Assembly: GCA_963422465.1 (NCBI GenBank)
Contig: OY730174.1
Coordinates: forward strand, 868,001 to 932,000
Reading direction: 5' to 3'
From: Lichina pygmaea
Lineage: Eukaryota > Ascomycota > Lichinomycetes > Lichinales > Lichinaceae
DNA length: 64,000 bases
Shown one piece after another: positions 1 through 10,367 of this stretch (the stretch's first letter is position 1; each line of letters opens with the position of its first letter). The position numbers and the translations under genes were made by a program. The notes beneath the pieces were generated by a model. The model was not told the DNA's origin. It ran no database searches and worked only from the letters and a program-made list of their open reading frames with translations.

Positions 1-357
1 CTTTGAGGACAACATCTTCAAAAGACAGCTACACGTTGATTAGCATCTGCGGCCATTTTCACTCCAGTCCTCTACATACGTCATACGATCCTCCTCTTGT
101 GCTAAGATATCTCTGCGAGCCTGATTGCGACATCCTAGTGGTGCTGTAGATCCAAAATAGCCGTAAGTGGAGAGGCAGCTTTGAGAGGTAGGGCTACATA
201 CCCCCTGCTGACGTCAAGCGCTGTAGCCGCCACGGTACCGCTATGGTGTCATCATAAGGTACGTACCGGTATCACGGACCTGGGAGACGCCTTAAACGCG
301 AGATGCTTCTCCAAAGGCCGACTACGGCACATCGACTCCAAGCTTGATAGCCAAGCA
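1..357. other. 5' flank of COQ8
   Basis: This is the upstream region and presumed 5' UTR and promoter of the COQ8 gene. An open frame runs in from position 181, but it has no ATG before 358 and family similarity begins only there. I see no separate gene and no clear TATA element. Confidence 0.5.
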
Positions 358-2884
358 ATGGCCGGCAGACGGCTGCTCGATCTCGCCCATCTGATCAATG
401 CTTGTCGTCCAGTCTTGCAACGCCATATCCTGCTTCGTCGGCAGGAGTACGAACTCTACACGCGGACCTCTTCACTGGTGAAAGCTATTCGACGTCAAAC
501 TCATCCACTCGCTTCCAACGCAAAGGCTGCCGCACACTTCTCTCAGCGCCCCAGGGATACAGCAGTAGATGGAATCGAACGACGCCCTGGTTCTTCGGAC
601 GGGGCTTCTCCGCAGTCAGAACATAGAGGTTCTGATGAGTATGCTGTGCCCTTAGACAGAGGTACAAAGTCGACGGAGCTATCGTCAGAAGATAGGCGAC
701 GACTACAGCGCGGAAACGAGTCACGGATACCTGCTCAAGCTGCAGAAGCACCCTCAAATGAGCCGGTGCTCCAGGGATCGACAGATGTCTCTCAAGCCCG
801 TAACAAGGATGTCTTCTACGGCGCTCCCACTCGGGCCGGTACCGTTCTGTCCGAGTTGCCTCGTGCAAAGATCCCGAAGCATACCGAAGCAAGTCAAGGA
901 CAGCAGAGTGACGGGGGACAGATCGACTCGGACACATTTTACTCGGCCAAAGGTAGCCGTGAGGCAGGTCCGGTACCGAAGGCGGAAGCAGCGCCCGCAC
1001 AGGAGCAGATCCCCGAGGACATCAACACGGATGTGTTTCACAGTCCTCGAATCGCAGAGCTGCTCGGCGGAGGGACTCAAGGCTCAAAGCAGGGCTCTCA
1101 CCTTGACTTGGAGGGCGCTACTGAGACGCCCGTTGAGCATACGGACATGGCTAAGGGATTTGACCAAGATACATTCAACGTCCGGTCCTCGACGCAGAAG
1201 AGCGTCACGCCGCCGGACAGCGACATGCTTGACGGTCCAAGGACGGTCTCGGCACAGTCCAGAGAAGGCGAGCTGAAAAGACTGGATGCGGATGTGGCGG
1301 AAGAAGTACAAGGGTCGGCGCCCAAACCGGAGGTTAGCATCACGGAGAGCTTGGTCAGCCAGCAGACGCTGATATGCTGATAGCATAGAGTAGCCGATCC
1401 GGCCTCTCGACGTAACCAGTGAAAAGGCAGCGTTTCAGATGCACGAGTCGAAGGTGCCTTCCTCGCGTCTGAGCCGCCTCTGGCACTATGGGGGATTGGC
1501 CACGGGGATGGCTTTGGGAGCCGTCAGCGAGCGGCTGCGGCAAGCGACAGGAGGTGGCGGCCAGGCTGCGGGCTCGACCGGGTCATCGTTCATCATGTCT
1601 GCAGCGAACATGGACCGCCTGGTGGCGAAGCTGTCACGGATGAGAGGGGCGGCACTGAAACTGGGGCAGATGATCAGTTTCCAGGGTTAAATCTCCCCTC
1701 CACCAAGTGGACACCGTCATGGAAAGGCAATTGATCTGATTCTGGGATTAGACGCTAGCCTGCTTCCCGGTCCTATTCATGAAGTGCTCCAACGCGTGCA
1801 GGACAGCGCCGACTACATGCCGACGTGGCAGCGCGACAAGGTTCTCGCGAAGAACCTCGGGGATAAGTGGCGGGATCTGTTCGCATCGTTTGACGACGTG
1901 CCCATGGCCGCGGCTTCGATCGGGCAGGTGCACGGCGCCGTCCTGCGGTCAACCGGACAGCGCGTGGCGGTGAAGGTGCAATACCCGGGTGTAGCCGACT
2001 CGATCGACTCGGACCTGAACAATCTCTCGATCCTCCTGACGGCGTCGAAGTTGCTTCCAAAGGGGCTGTACCTGGACAAGACGATCGCAAACGCGCGGAC
2101 GGAGCTCGCGTGGGAATGCGACTACGAGCGCGAAGCCGAGTGCGCCAAGAAGTTCCGGTCGCTGCTGGCGGACGAGCCGGCCTTCATCGTGCCGGCCATC
2201 GTCGACGAAGCAAGCGGCAAAGAAGTGCTGACGATGGAGTACATGGACGGCGTCGGGGTCACGAAGACGCTGCAGCGTCTGACGCAGGCCGAACGCGACC
2301 ACATCGGCGAGCAGATCCTCCGGCTGTGTCTCCTCGAGCTCGTCCGGTTCCGGTTCATGCAGACGGACCCCAACTGGACGAACTTCCTGTGGGACGCCGA
2401 GAACGACAAGATCCAGCTGCTCGATTTCGGCGCGTCGAGAGCGTATCCGGAGAGGTTTGTGCTGCTGTACGTGCAGCTTCTGAAGGCGGCCTCGAGAAGA
2501 GACCGCGCCAGGTGTCTCGAGCTGTCGGAGCGGCTGGGCTACCTGACCGGGTTGGAGTCGACCGAGATGAAGAAGGCGCATCTTGACTCGTTGTTTATCT
2601 TGGCCGAGCCTTTCCGAGGGCCGTCCCCATCCCCATCCTCATCCCCATCCTCCTCTCCATCTTCCGCCCAATCCTCCGATCTCACCTACGACTTCTCAAA
2701 CCAGACCATCACGGCCCGGATCCGGACGATGATACCGGTCATGTTGCGCACGCGGCTGACGCCTCCGCCCGAAGAGACGTACTCGCTGCATCGCAAGCTG
2801 AGCGGTGCTTTTCTCCTGTTGGCCAGGCTCGGCGCTCGCGCCCGCTGTCGGAAAGTGTGGGAGGAGGTCCTCGGGAGGGATTGA
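358..2884 (+). CDS. COQ8: Mitochondrial COQ8/ABC1-family atypical kinase (ubiquinone biosynthesis)
   Basis: Atypical protein kinase-like ATPase of the mitochondrial inner membrane (matrix side), needed to keep the coenzyme Q synthesis complex together. Seen: the first ATG (358) gives MAGRRLLDLAHL, the usual start of Pezizomycotina COQ8. A low-complexity region follows with repeated D-x-F-Y/H motifs, including NTDVFHSPRIAELLGG. The hallmark KxGQ motif (LSRMRGAALKLGQMISFQ) ends just before intron 2. The A-rich nucleotide loop AAASIGQVH and the metal-binding LLDFGASRAYPERF follow. Likely exons are 358-1353, 1439-1685 and 1752-2884 (about 791 aa). Intron 2 (1686-1751, GT-AG) is certain because it restores FQ-D-ASLLPGPIHEVLQRV. 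The donor of intron 1 is uncertain: GTCAGC at 1354 or GTTAGC at 1333, both in phase with the acceptor at 1438. Odd: a Ser/Pro repeat (CCATCC-rich DNA, about 2623-2670) lies after the kinase core. Family assignment is sure; the exon 1 end is not. Confidence 0.93.
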
Positions 2885-3253
2885 CGGAGTACCTCGTACC
2901 GTACGTAGTAACTAGTTAATCCCGTAGGGGTATGTACTGTGTCCTGGGATCTTTATACTACAGAGCTGCAGAGCCAGAGCTGGATTTACTTTACGTAGAG
3001 CTGTACTATAGTCAGGCGACTTCCTAATCACCATGAGTCGCAAATCTTGCGGTCGCGAGACCGGCCACTGATTGTACTCCAAACAAGGATAGTGCCCATA
3101 TGTGAGGGAGTACGTTACCCACTGTATGTAACATACTCATGGCACCTCTACGAGGTACTTGCCTACGCCGCTCTGGCCAGTATGATACTGTGCGCTCCGC
3201 GGTACCGGTACGGTAATTGAGCAATATATCATCTGTACTACCAAAACACTCAA
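2885..3253. other. Intergenic, COQ8 to tRNA
   Basis: AT-richer spacer holding the 3' UTR of COQ8. It contains several short GTAC/GGTAC-type palindromes (for example around 2893-2910 and 3199-3212). I see no gene. Confidence 0.4.
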
Positions 3254-3370
3254 GTCTTGGTGGCCCAGTCGGTCAAGGCGTGAGTCTCATAATCCACCAA
3301 CTGCAGATGGCACTGAAGTTTGAACACACGGTTCATCTCGAGGTCGCGAGTTTGATTCTCGCCCAGGACA
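3254..3370 (+). tRNA. tRNA, anticodon CAT (probable elongator Met), with a 43-nt intron
   Basis: A cloverleaf can be drawn. Acceptor GTCTTGG (3254-3260) pairs with CCAGGAC (3363-3369) with one G.U, and A3370 is the discriminator. The A box TGGCCCAGTCGG (3261-3272) fits consensus fully. The anticodon loop is CT-CAT-AA, with anticodon 3288-3290. An intron of about 43 nt (3292-3334) starts after position 37, the standard place. The T stem GCGAG/CTCGC (3346-3350, 3358-3362) is perfect. Odd: the T loop reads TTTGATT instead of TTCGATT, so the usually invariant C56, also part of the B box, is T. The top anticodon-stem pair is a mismatch after splicing (T/T). It may be a weak or decaying gene. A T-rich stretch downstream could end Pol III transcription. 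Confidence 0.75.
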
Positions 3371-3788
3371 TGAGTTGATCATGTTTTGAGGTTTTATCTT
3401 GGCTTTGGGGTACAACTTTTTGGATCAGGGCACACGGGTTGGAGGGTTTGACGGTACTTTTGGAGCATCTGTGCTTTGGCGGGGTTGATGTGCGTCGAGG
3501 TCTTTTTCTTATTTATAGTCGCATAAACGGTATGATGGATCCACTAGTTGCGAGGAGGTATACCATCTATGTATATACGTTAATAGGTATGTTCTTCCCC
3601 TCTTCTTCACCACGCCAGTGCCCGCCAGACCGAGGTCCCGATGCAAGAAAATATACTTATGAGGAGTGGAAAAAAGAATGGGAGGAGAGTGATCGCGTGA
3701 TGGACGAAGAAGGGATGGAGAGATGAAAGGGAAGAAGGGAAAGGGGAATGGAAGTGAAGGGGGGCTGGGGGAAAGGGAAACGAGGGTT
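3371..3788. other. Intergenic, tRNA to MID1 3' end
   Basis: Spacer with a purine-rich stretch on the + strand (about 3661-3790). A 95-codon open frame at 3439-3726 has no recognisable similarity or composition of a gene, so I treat it as chance. Confidence 0.4.
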
Positions 3789-6340
3789 TTAGTGGTAAAG
3801 TAGAAACGCTGAAGAGATGCTCCACGACAGGAATGGTCCGCTCAAAAGAAGGACTGCCGTGGCCGGTGTTGTCGTCGTCGTCGTCGTCGTCGTCGTGGAT
3901 AGAGACGCTAATGTGGACGAAGAAGTAGAGGACGAAGAAGAGGGGGATGAAAAGGGAAATGAGAATGAAGATGAAAACAAAGATGAAAAAGACAATGACG
4001 GAAGATAGAGATACGGTCGAGAACGAAGAAGAGAAGAAGAACCGCTGCTGACGTCGATGGCCAGAGCACCCGGGTGGTTGCACTTCAAGTGGCCCGACCA
4101 ACGATCTCTCTCGTTCTGCACCTTCTTCTGCTTCAGTCGAGCTTCTTCGTCGTCGCCGTCGTCGTGCTCGGCGAAGTATTCGCCGCCGTCATAAATAGTC
4201 TTGTCTTGGTCGTCGTTGTCGCCGTCGTCTCCGGCAGGCCAGATTCTTTCGCCGTAGCTCTGTCGCGCGGCAAAACTCCCCTGGACGGGACAGGTGAAGC
4301 GCAGCGCCGACGGACAGACGCGCACGAGTCGGTGGCAGAGGTCGAGACACGGCAGCAGCTCCTTGTACGGCGCCGGTCGCAGCACGGCGTCGACGAGCGG
4401 CGTCCGCGACGTGTTTGTCGGGCTCGAGATGAGCCGGCTCGGAAATGACGTGTCGGGGTACAGCGCCGTCGACGAGTTTTCCCCGGCCGCCGAGGAAGAA
4501 GAGGAGGACGCCCGCGGAAGAAGCGGCACCTCGCCGCCAATGTTCCGCGCCTTCAGGAACGGCTTCGGCGACGAGTAGTCGTCGCACCGCGGGATCGTCA
4601 CCGCGCACACCCAGTCCTTGTACGCGGCCGCGCAGTCGTCGCACGCGCTCGCGAGCGAGTATCGCGCCGACGACGTCGTCTCGCATGGGATCTGCGCGAG
4701 CGCGTAGCTGAAATTCTTGTACCGCGCCGCAGCGAGATCGTCGTAGAAGCGCGCGACATTGACGTCGGACGGCGCGATCGAGGACGCCTGGAAGGAAGGA
4801 GCGAAGGAGAACGGGTCGGCGTCGCCGTTGGGGTTGCGGTTGCTGGACGACGCGAACGAGGCGGAATCTGGGTTTGCGGGGACGGCATACGTCAGCGAGG
4901 AGCAGAACGTGAGGTTCGAGATGAGCCGGCAGGAGTTGTCTAAACCAAACTTGTCAGTGAGAACGATGCTTGGCACAAACAGCGGCGAGGAGCGAAGCAT
5001 CGACGCTGCGGAACGAGGCTCGGAGGTACGCTTGAAGCCACAAACGCAGGACAATGTCTCAACCCACCAGTCTTGCTCTTGAACACCATGCCCCCCCAAA
5101 CCTTGCCGCCACCACCGACGACACCAGCCCCTTCGGCGGTCGAATTCCCCCGCCGCGCCAAGATGCCCCAGTACGACGCACTAGCGTTCAGGGCGTTGAC
5201 CCAGAACTCCTGCTTCGGAGTATCCGTCACACCCCTGGCCGTCATCGTCACTTGCCAGCCGTCCGCCACCTTCCCCTGCTGTCGACCGACCGCGCTCGTA
5301 GAGCTGACGAGCTGCGCGTGGTTCTCGAGGCCGCAGAACGACCGCTGCAAGCCTCTGGTCTTGGCCGAGCCACTCGCGCGGTGGACAAACATGGTCAACG
5401 GACCGGCCGAGGGAGATGACGCAAGGTTCAGCCATGCCTGGTGGGTCGGAGAGTTGGACGGAGCGTTCGTGAGAGGGTCGGTCACAAGTATGGCCGAGGT
5501 GGCGTCGCTGTCGACGAGGTGTAGCCGGGTGCGTCGGTCGTCGAACGAATGATACATGGCGTCGATCGAGGCCGCGATCTCGTAGTTGTACACGCCCGTG
5601 TAGCCCTCGTTGTTCGGCGCTGCTACGCCGATGTAAACGTCCTCCCCGTTTGGCTTGACCTTAGCAGAGGCCCACCCTTCGACCAGGTCTATTCTTTGCT
5701 GTCGAGCTGCCGGCTGGTCGGGACCAGGCTGCGTGTTGTCCGTCGACTGCGAAACGAAGAGCTGGAGCTGCGCAGGAGAGCCCCGGGTGTCTGCGGAGTC
5801 CAGGACCGATGGCTGGATGCAGGTGGTCACGCTGATGTACACCGTCCTCTCATCGTCCGCGCCATCGTGCTCCAGCGCAACATCCAAGTCGCCAAAGACA
5901 TCTGTTTCCGCTGTGAGTGCCGCCCCGTCCTCGATGTCATTCTCGTCCGTCTCGGAGCGCCGCTCGATCGACAAAGGAAGCCCGGACGCCCTTGACGCAT
6001 GGGGTCCCAGCACCACGTCCTTTGAAACAACCCACTGCTGGGTCTGTCCAGCTTGGATGTTGATGTTGGCAGGGATGTTGTTGGCCAGAGCCGTCACGCC
6101 GTCGGCCGCTCGCCGGTGTATTCGACTGCCCTCTGACTGCGGCTGCGGCGTTTCACCGAGAAGGAGGCGCTCGTCTGGCGCGCTGTGTCGCAGCAGGTCT
6201 TTGTGACCATCACGGGGCTGGACGAGAAACAGATCCCCTGCTCGGGCGAAGCCAGCATCTTGTACGATCAGACCGGCCAGGAGTATCCAGACCCCAGTCA
6301 GTAATGCCGCTGTCAGTTTCGACGAGGACATGACGCTCAT
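3789..6340 (-). CDS. MID1: Mid1-type stretch-activated calcium-channel regulatory subunit
   Basis: Plasma-membrane/ER glycoprotein partner of the Cch1 calcium channel. Seen: an N-terminal signal or membrane segment (TAALLTGVWILLAGLIVQ). Near the C terminus comes the Cys-rich Mid1 domain: NSCRLISNLTFCSSLTYAVP, then ARFYDDLAAARYKNFSYALA, CDDCAAAYKDWVCAVTIPRC, and DLCHRLVRVCPSALRFTCP. The start at 6340 (MSVMSS) is the first ATG of the frame; 6331 is an alternative. One intron, 5067-4940 (GTGGGT donor, CTGAC branch, TTTAG acceptor), joins KSKT to DNSCRL in frame. Read to the stop it gives about 807 aa, longer than I expect for the family. The family-typical ending near CNHPGA (about 4070) is followed by a long Ser/Phe and poly-Thr tail, and an Asp/Glu-rich insert precedes it. 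The last 90 residues may therefore be non-coding, or a further 3' intron may exist. Confidence 0.87.
3869..3896. repeat. (GTC)n microsatellite in the MID1 3' region
   Basis: About nine tandem GTC units on the + strand, read on the minus strand as a run of ACN codons (poly-Thr) at the doubtful C-terminal end of MID1. Confidence 0.85.
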
Positions 6341-7178
6341 CGCCGAGCCATGGGCAGTCAATCTGGGTGACTATGTGTGGAAATCAACCAAGGGAGGAAG
6401 AGGAGGAATGGCTTTGATGACCACTCCCGGCTCCTTCACGTCAACTCGTGTGGCGATGAGCAGCCTTCCGTGCCATGCCTCCCCTTTCGTGGTGGACCGC
6501 GACAGCGACCCAGATCTCGGCGACGGGCCAGCCTGGCAGCTGAAGTGCGCAATCACATGAAAACGTGTCATGTGACGACGAAACTGCTGACTCAGCATCC
6601 TAACCGTCCCCGCGGAGCCGCATCTACGAGCAGATGTGGGATGGCGGGGATGGTCGACGGAGAGCCAAAACTAGACTACGTTCGTAGGAGAGCCGACAGA
6701 CGATGATTCGAGACTACCGGCGTTCGTGCTTCGAGACCAGGAATCAAATGTGAATAAGGCTGTCACGATTTTCTTGTGGATATGCCACGTGCACAAGAGG
6801 CAGACCCACCGCTCGTGACCTCATGGGGATTCTGTCAAAGCAGAAGAGAATCATGAGGGCTTCGTTCGCTCCGTCTAGCGTTCCCACGACGTCTCCCCAC
6901 TCAGGTTCCAAGCCTTGCCCGATGTCCTGCGCTTCAGTCCTCGTAGCCGTGGAGCCGTGGAGCCGTGCAACGCTGACATGAGAAAGATAGGACCGCCGTG
7001 GCCAACCGGGTCCTGTTCGATATTCCCGAGCAACGCTCGATGCGGCCCCGTGATCCAGCCATCCATCGGCTATATTTCGCTTCGTCACCAACGTACAGTA
7101 CACAAACGTCGTCAGGATCGCACGGCACCCGCTCCGGAGAAGGTCGACCGCGGTAGACCCCTGACCACGAGGCGGATC
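6341..7178. other. Intergenic, MID1 promoter and AT-hook gene 3' side
   Basis: Upstream region of MID1 and downstream region of the AT-hook gene, both transcribed leftward. Short open frames occur on both strands (for example 6744-7103 minus), but none shows a motif or splice structure. No gene is supported. Confidence 0.4.
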
Positions 7179-8314
7179 CTAGAGGCTGACGCCGTTCTGG
7201 GCATCGAGGGAAGTGCCCATGGTCGGCACCTCGGGTACGCCGCCGTCGACAATGCCGCCGGGCCCCGTCACGTCTTGGCCATCGCCGACCAGGCCCGTCA
7301 CCGCATCGGCGTCGGCGGCGGCATCCTCGTCCAGGCCGTCTCCCATGGCCGCCAAGGTCGAGCTGTCGTTCGGAGCGTCCAACAGACCAGCCTCGGTGAG
7401 CATGCGCTTGGCGTCAGCTTCGGCCTTGGTCGGTCGTCCTCGGCGCTTCTTGACGGGGACGGGGAAAGCCGCGGTCGCGGTCGCGGCGACCTGGGCCGGC
7501 ATTTCCTGGGCGCCGGTCGGCTTCCGGCCGGGTCCCTTGGCCGGCTTGGGCGTCCGCGGGGGCTTGGACGGCGGATAGGTTTCACCCCGAGCGGCGGCCG
7601 CCGCCGCCCTGGCTTCGGCTTCGGCGCGCGAGGGTCGGCCGCGCTTCTTCCGGGGCGGTTGGTCGGCGTCGTCGCCGGGGGGCGCCTGCAGGACTGCACT
7701 CGGATCGCCATTAAGTGCGCCGTACGCCGACGGCCGTGGCTGCAGCGTTCGAGCGGTCGGCTCCTTGCGCTTCCTACCGCTGGACGGGACAATCACGTTC
7801 GGTGATCCGGTGTGGCCAAAGCCCGAGTGGTGAAGACCAAGACCGGGATGTGCCGAGCCAGTCCAGAAGCTCTGGAACGTCATCTGGCACGATCGAAGCG
7901 ATCGGCCTGAATTTGGGTGATGTCGTTCGTTAGCCATCCCGGTTCCTCCTGCCGACGACGGCGACGACGACAAGGCGCTTACCGGGTGGTAATGGAATCT
8001 CGCTCCATCGGGGTTCGATCTTAAGTTCGGAGATGATGTTGAGGAGAATCTCGGGCGGGATCTGAGCGTCCTTGAGGATCTCGGTCAAGAGGAAAACCTG
8101 GACGAGTTTGAGCCGACGTTAGCTGTCGTTTACTCATAGGGGCACGTCATGTCGGTTGACCGTTGCGAAAGTTCAAGTGCGCAATGAGGGGAACCGTGAT
8201 CCAGCTCAGCCGCGTCGATTTTTTTGCAACCGCTTAGGCGGCGTGGCCGTGTGGAAAGGAAAGGATACGCACCTTTTCCGGCTGGGACCACGGAATCTCG
8301 TTGGCGTTGGCCAT
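7179..8314 (-). CDS. AT-hook nuclear protein with N-terminal Myb/SANT-like segment
   Basis: Three exons fit one reading frame: 8314-8273, 8097-7983 and 7906-7179, giving 294 aa. Exon 1 encodes MANANEIPWSQPEK. Intron 1 (8272-8098) has GTGCGT, a GCTAAC branch and a CAG acceptor. Exon 2 encodes VFLLTEILKDAQIPPEILLN and continues to IPLPPG. Intron 2 (7982-7907) has GTAAGC and ends TTCAG. Exon 3 resumes GRSLRSCQMTFQSF. The first 65 residues (W-x13 spacing, helical) resemble a Myb/SANT or trihelix-like fold, which is inference. Two AT-hooks follow, KKRGRPSRAEAEAR (about residue 138) and KKRRGRPTKAEADAK (about 205), with a weak GPGRKP between them. AT-hooks bind the minor groove of AT-rich DNA, so a nuclear chromatin or transcription role is likely. 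The C terminus is Asp/Ala/Gly-rich. I cannot give a specific function. Confidence 0.85.
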
Positions 8315-10367
8315 CTCGATATTCCCGCGATAGCCAAGCTCGACCGTTGAAATTCGGGATTTTCCGCGGCACGCCGGTGAAATTCAAGGCCCTATCAACA
8401 GCGACAACGCCCGCCGAATTCGCGTCGCGAACGAATTTTATCGTCGACGGCTACGGTTGGGTCGAAATCAGTACGAATTTGGTGGTGGGGGGGGCAGGGG
8501 GGGGGAGGCTCTGCGAAAATGAACGAATGGAAAAGTGAGGGCGAGTTTGCCGTTGCCTGGGGACAAACGGCCGACGGAAACGACCGCTCGAAAATTGGTG
8601 GATTTGGACGTTGCAAAATTGGGAGGGGAAGGGATGTGGAGGGGAGAAAAGCCATTTCGAATAAACCGGGGGGGGAAGCCGCGAATTTATTTCTAATTGA
8701 CCAGACGCAAGAAAGTGTGGGGAAGGGACAACACTTATCTAATTCGGGAATCGTCCGTTCGTTTTCGAAAAAGGAATAAACATGTCCAGTAAATTGACCG
8801 AAAGTGTAAACGGGCATGACGGGTAAGACAACCACGGAGAAAAAGACTCTCCAAAAGAAAGGGTACGTGTCGTCAAATCCACTCTGGCCTGACTTGTGAT
8901 GAGTACCGTACCGTGCAGTAATCATGATATGAGCATGATGCCGTTGGCGAGCTACTCAGTCAACTCTCAGTATCATGGCCGTTGAGCCACTTTAGACTCA
9001 CCTGCTCAGGTGTTTGGAGAAAGCGGCTCTCCGGCAGACTCTTTTTTGCAAGCTCAAGGCTTATGATCCGTGGCTCTCTTTGCAAAAGTTCTGCACTCAT
9101 ACCTGGTACGATACTCTCATGGTATGGAGGTACAGTACGTATGTACGGAGTACAAGGTACACACCCGCTTGGCTGACTCAGCAAGCAGTGGAACCCGCCC
9201 GTGCCGCCATGCCCGAATTAGCGACAAGCCACGCACGCGACGATCCCTACCTTGCAAAGGGGCCGCTAAATTAGGCGTACCTGCGCCTACACTTGGGCTG
9301 TCGTCTGACTGCGATCGAGACCGTCCGACTCATGATGTTCAAGCAGGTTGGCCAACTATCTTGAGGGGGGGCTGCTCTTCCAGCTGATATGCGCGATAGC
9401 TTATTGAGGGCAGACAGTACGCAGTAGTTCGTTCTAGGAAACACGTATTTAAAACATCGTCGTCGATGGTGCACCTTCTCAACTTCGTGATGGTGATGTC
9501 ACGGGAACCGGATTCCCCGAATCTGAAGCTGAGACATTCAAGATACCACGACCCTTGTTTCGTGCTCCTCTACCTGGGTTGGAGGCTGAGTGATGGGTCT
9601 GGCTCAAGCGGGGCGTGACCGCAAGTGTACTACTGCGAGCCGAGCTGGGTGGGCTGGCCTGGCGTGCCTGGCCGTCCGAGAGGCCCCAAGGCGATCTCTC
9701 GGTTTGATTGATGAAAATTGAAAGACACCCTCTTCATCCTGCGAAGATTTGCTCCATGCCGACGCCCTGCTGCGGTTGCTACTCTCCGACTGCCATTACA
9801 CCCAGGATCACCCACCAATACGATCGGAGCTCGGCCGGGCGCGCGCTACGAGACAATACCGTTTCCAGCTGTTGCTGCGCAGAATCGTAGAATGCTCCAG
9901 GGCTAGATCCAACACCAGGAATTTGGTGGCTGGGACGACGACTCGGTCGATTGCAATCCGGACCGAGCTGCAGAGCTTCCTTGGACGACGAGGAACACCG
10001 GAACAAAAATCATGCGTTGCTGAACGACAGACTTTTTCATATTGTCGATCGTGGATCTTTCTCCTGCTCGGTCTTGGAGTAGAGGGTCATGAACATCGGC
10101 GCGGGAAGGGAGCTTCCCTGACGAACCTCCGTCCAGTTCATCTTTTTCTCCTTTCCCCCTTGGACTCCTTCCTGGGCATGAACAAACCGAACGAAGCTTC
10201 CTCGTTCACGCTTGTTTTGCGGCCGTCAGTGACAACACCAACTCCGTCTCTCAACAGCGCTGCCGCATGCCAGGTGAGTTTGGCCAGGACGCTGAATCGG
10301 CCCTTTGGAGAGTCCGCCTCGCAGAGCCTCTTGGCCGGCCTGGTGTGAGGCATCGAGCGGTCCGGTC
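8315..10367. other. Divergent intergenic region, AT-hook gene to SET2
   Basis: About 2 kb between divergently transcribed genes, so it should hold both promoters and 5' UTRs. It includes G- and A-rich stretches (8485-8510, 8560-8720). Open frames at 8395-8925 (minus) and 9749-10348 (plus) carry no recognisable domain. The latter runs into the SET2 leader and is probably 5' UTR. Confidence 0.4.

Noticed and set aside
3254-3370. tRNA-Leu or another long-variable-arm tRNA
   Set aside because: The 3' half fits a 5-nt variable loop and the loop reads CTCATAA with U33 and A37 in place. The extra length is better explained by an intron after position 37.
4133-4890. Several long frames overlapping MID1 in other phases and on the other strand
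   Set aside because: Arg/Thr/Ser-rich shadow frames of a GC-rich coding region. The MID1 frame has the conserved cysteine motifs.
8485-8510. G-quadruplex or regulatory G runs upstream of the AT-hook gene
   Set aside because: Runs of G are present, but spacing and context give no support beyond base composition.
9749-10348. 199-codon open frame upstream of SET2
   Set aside because: No motif, no splice structure, and it overlaps the expected promoter and leader of SET2.
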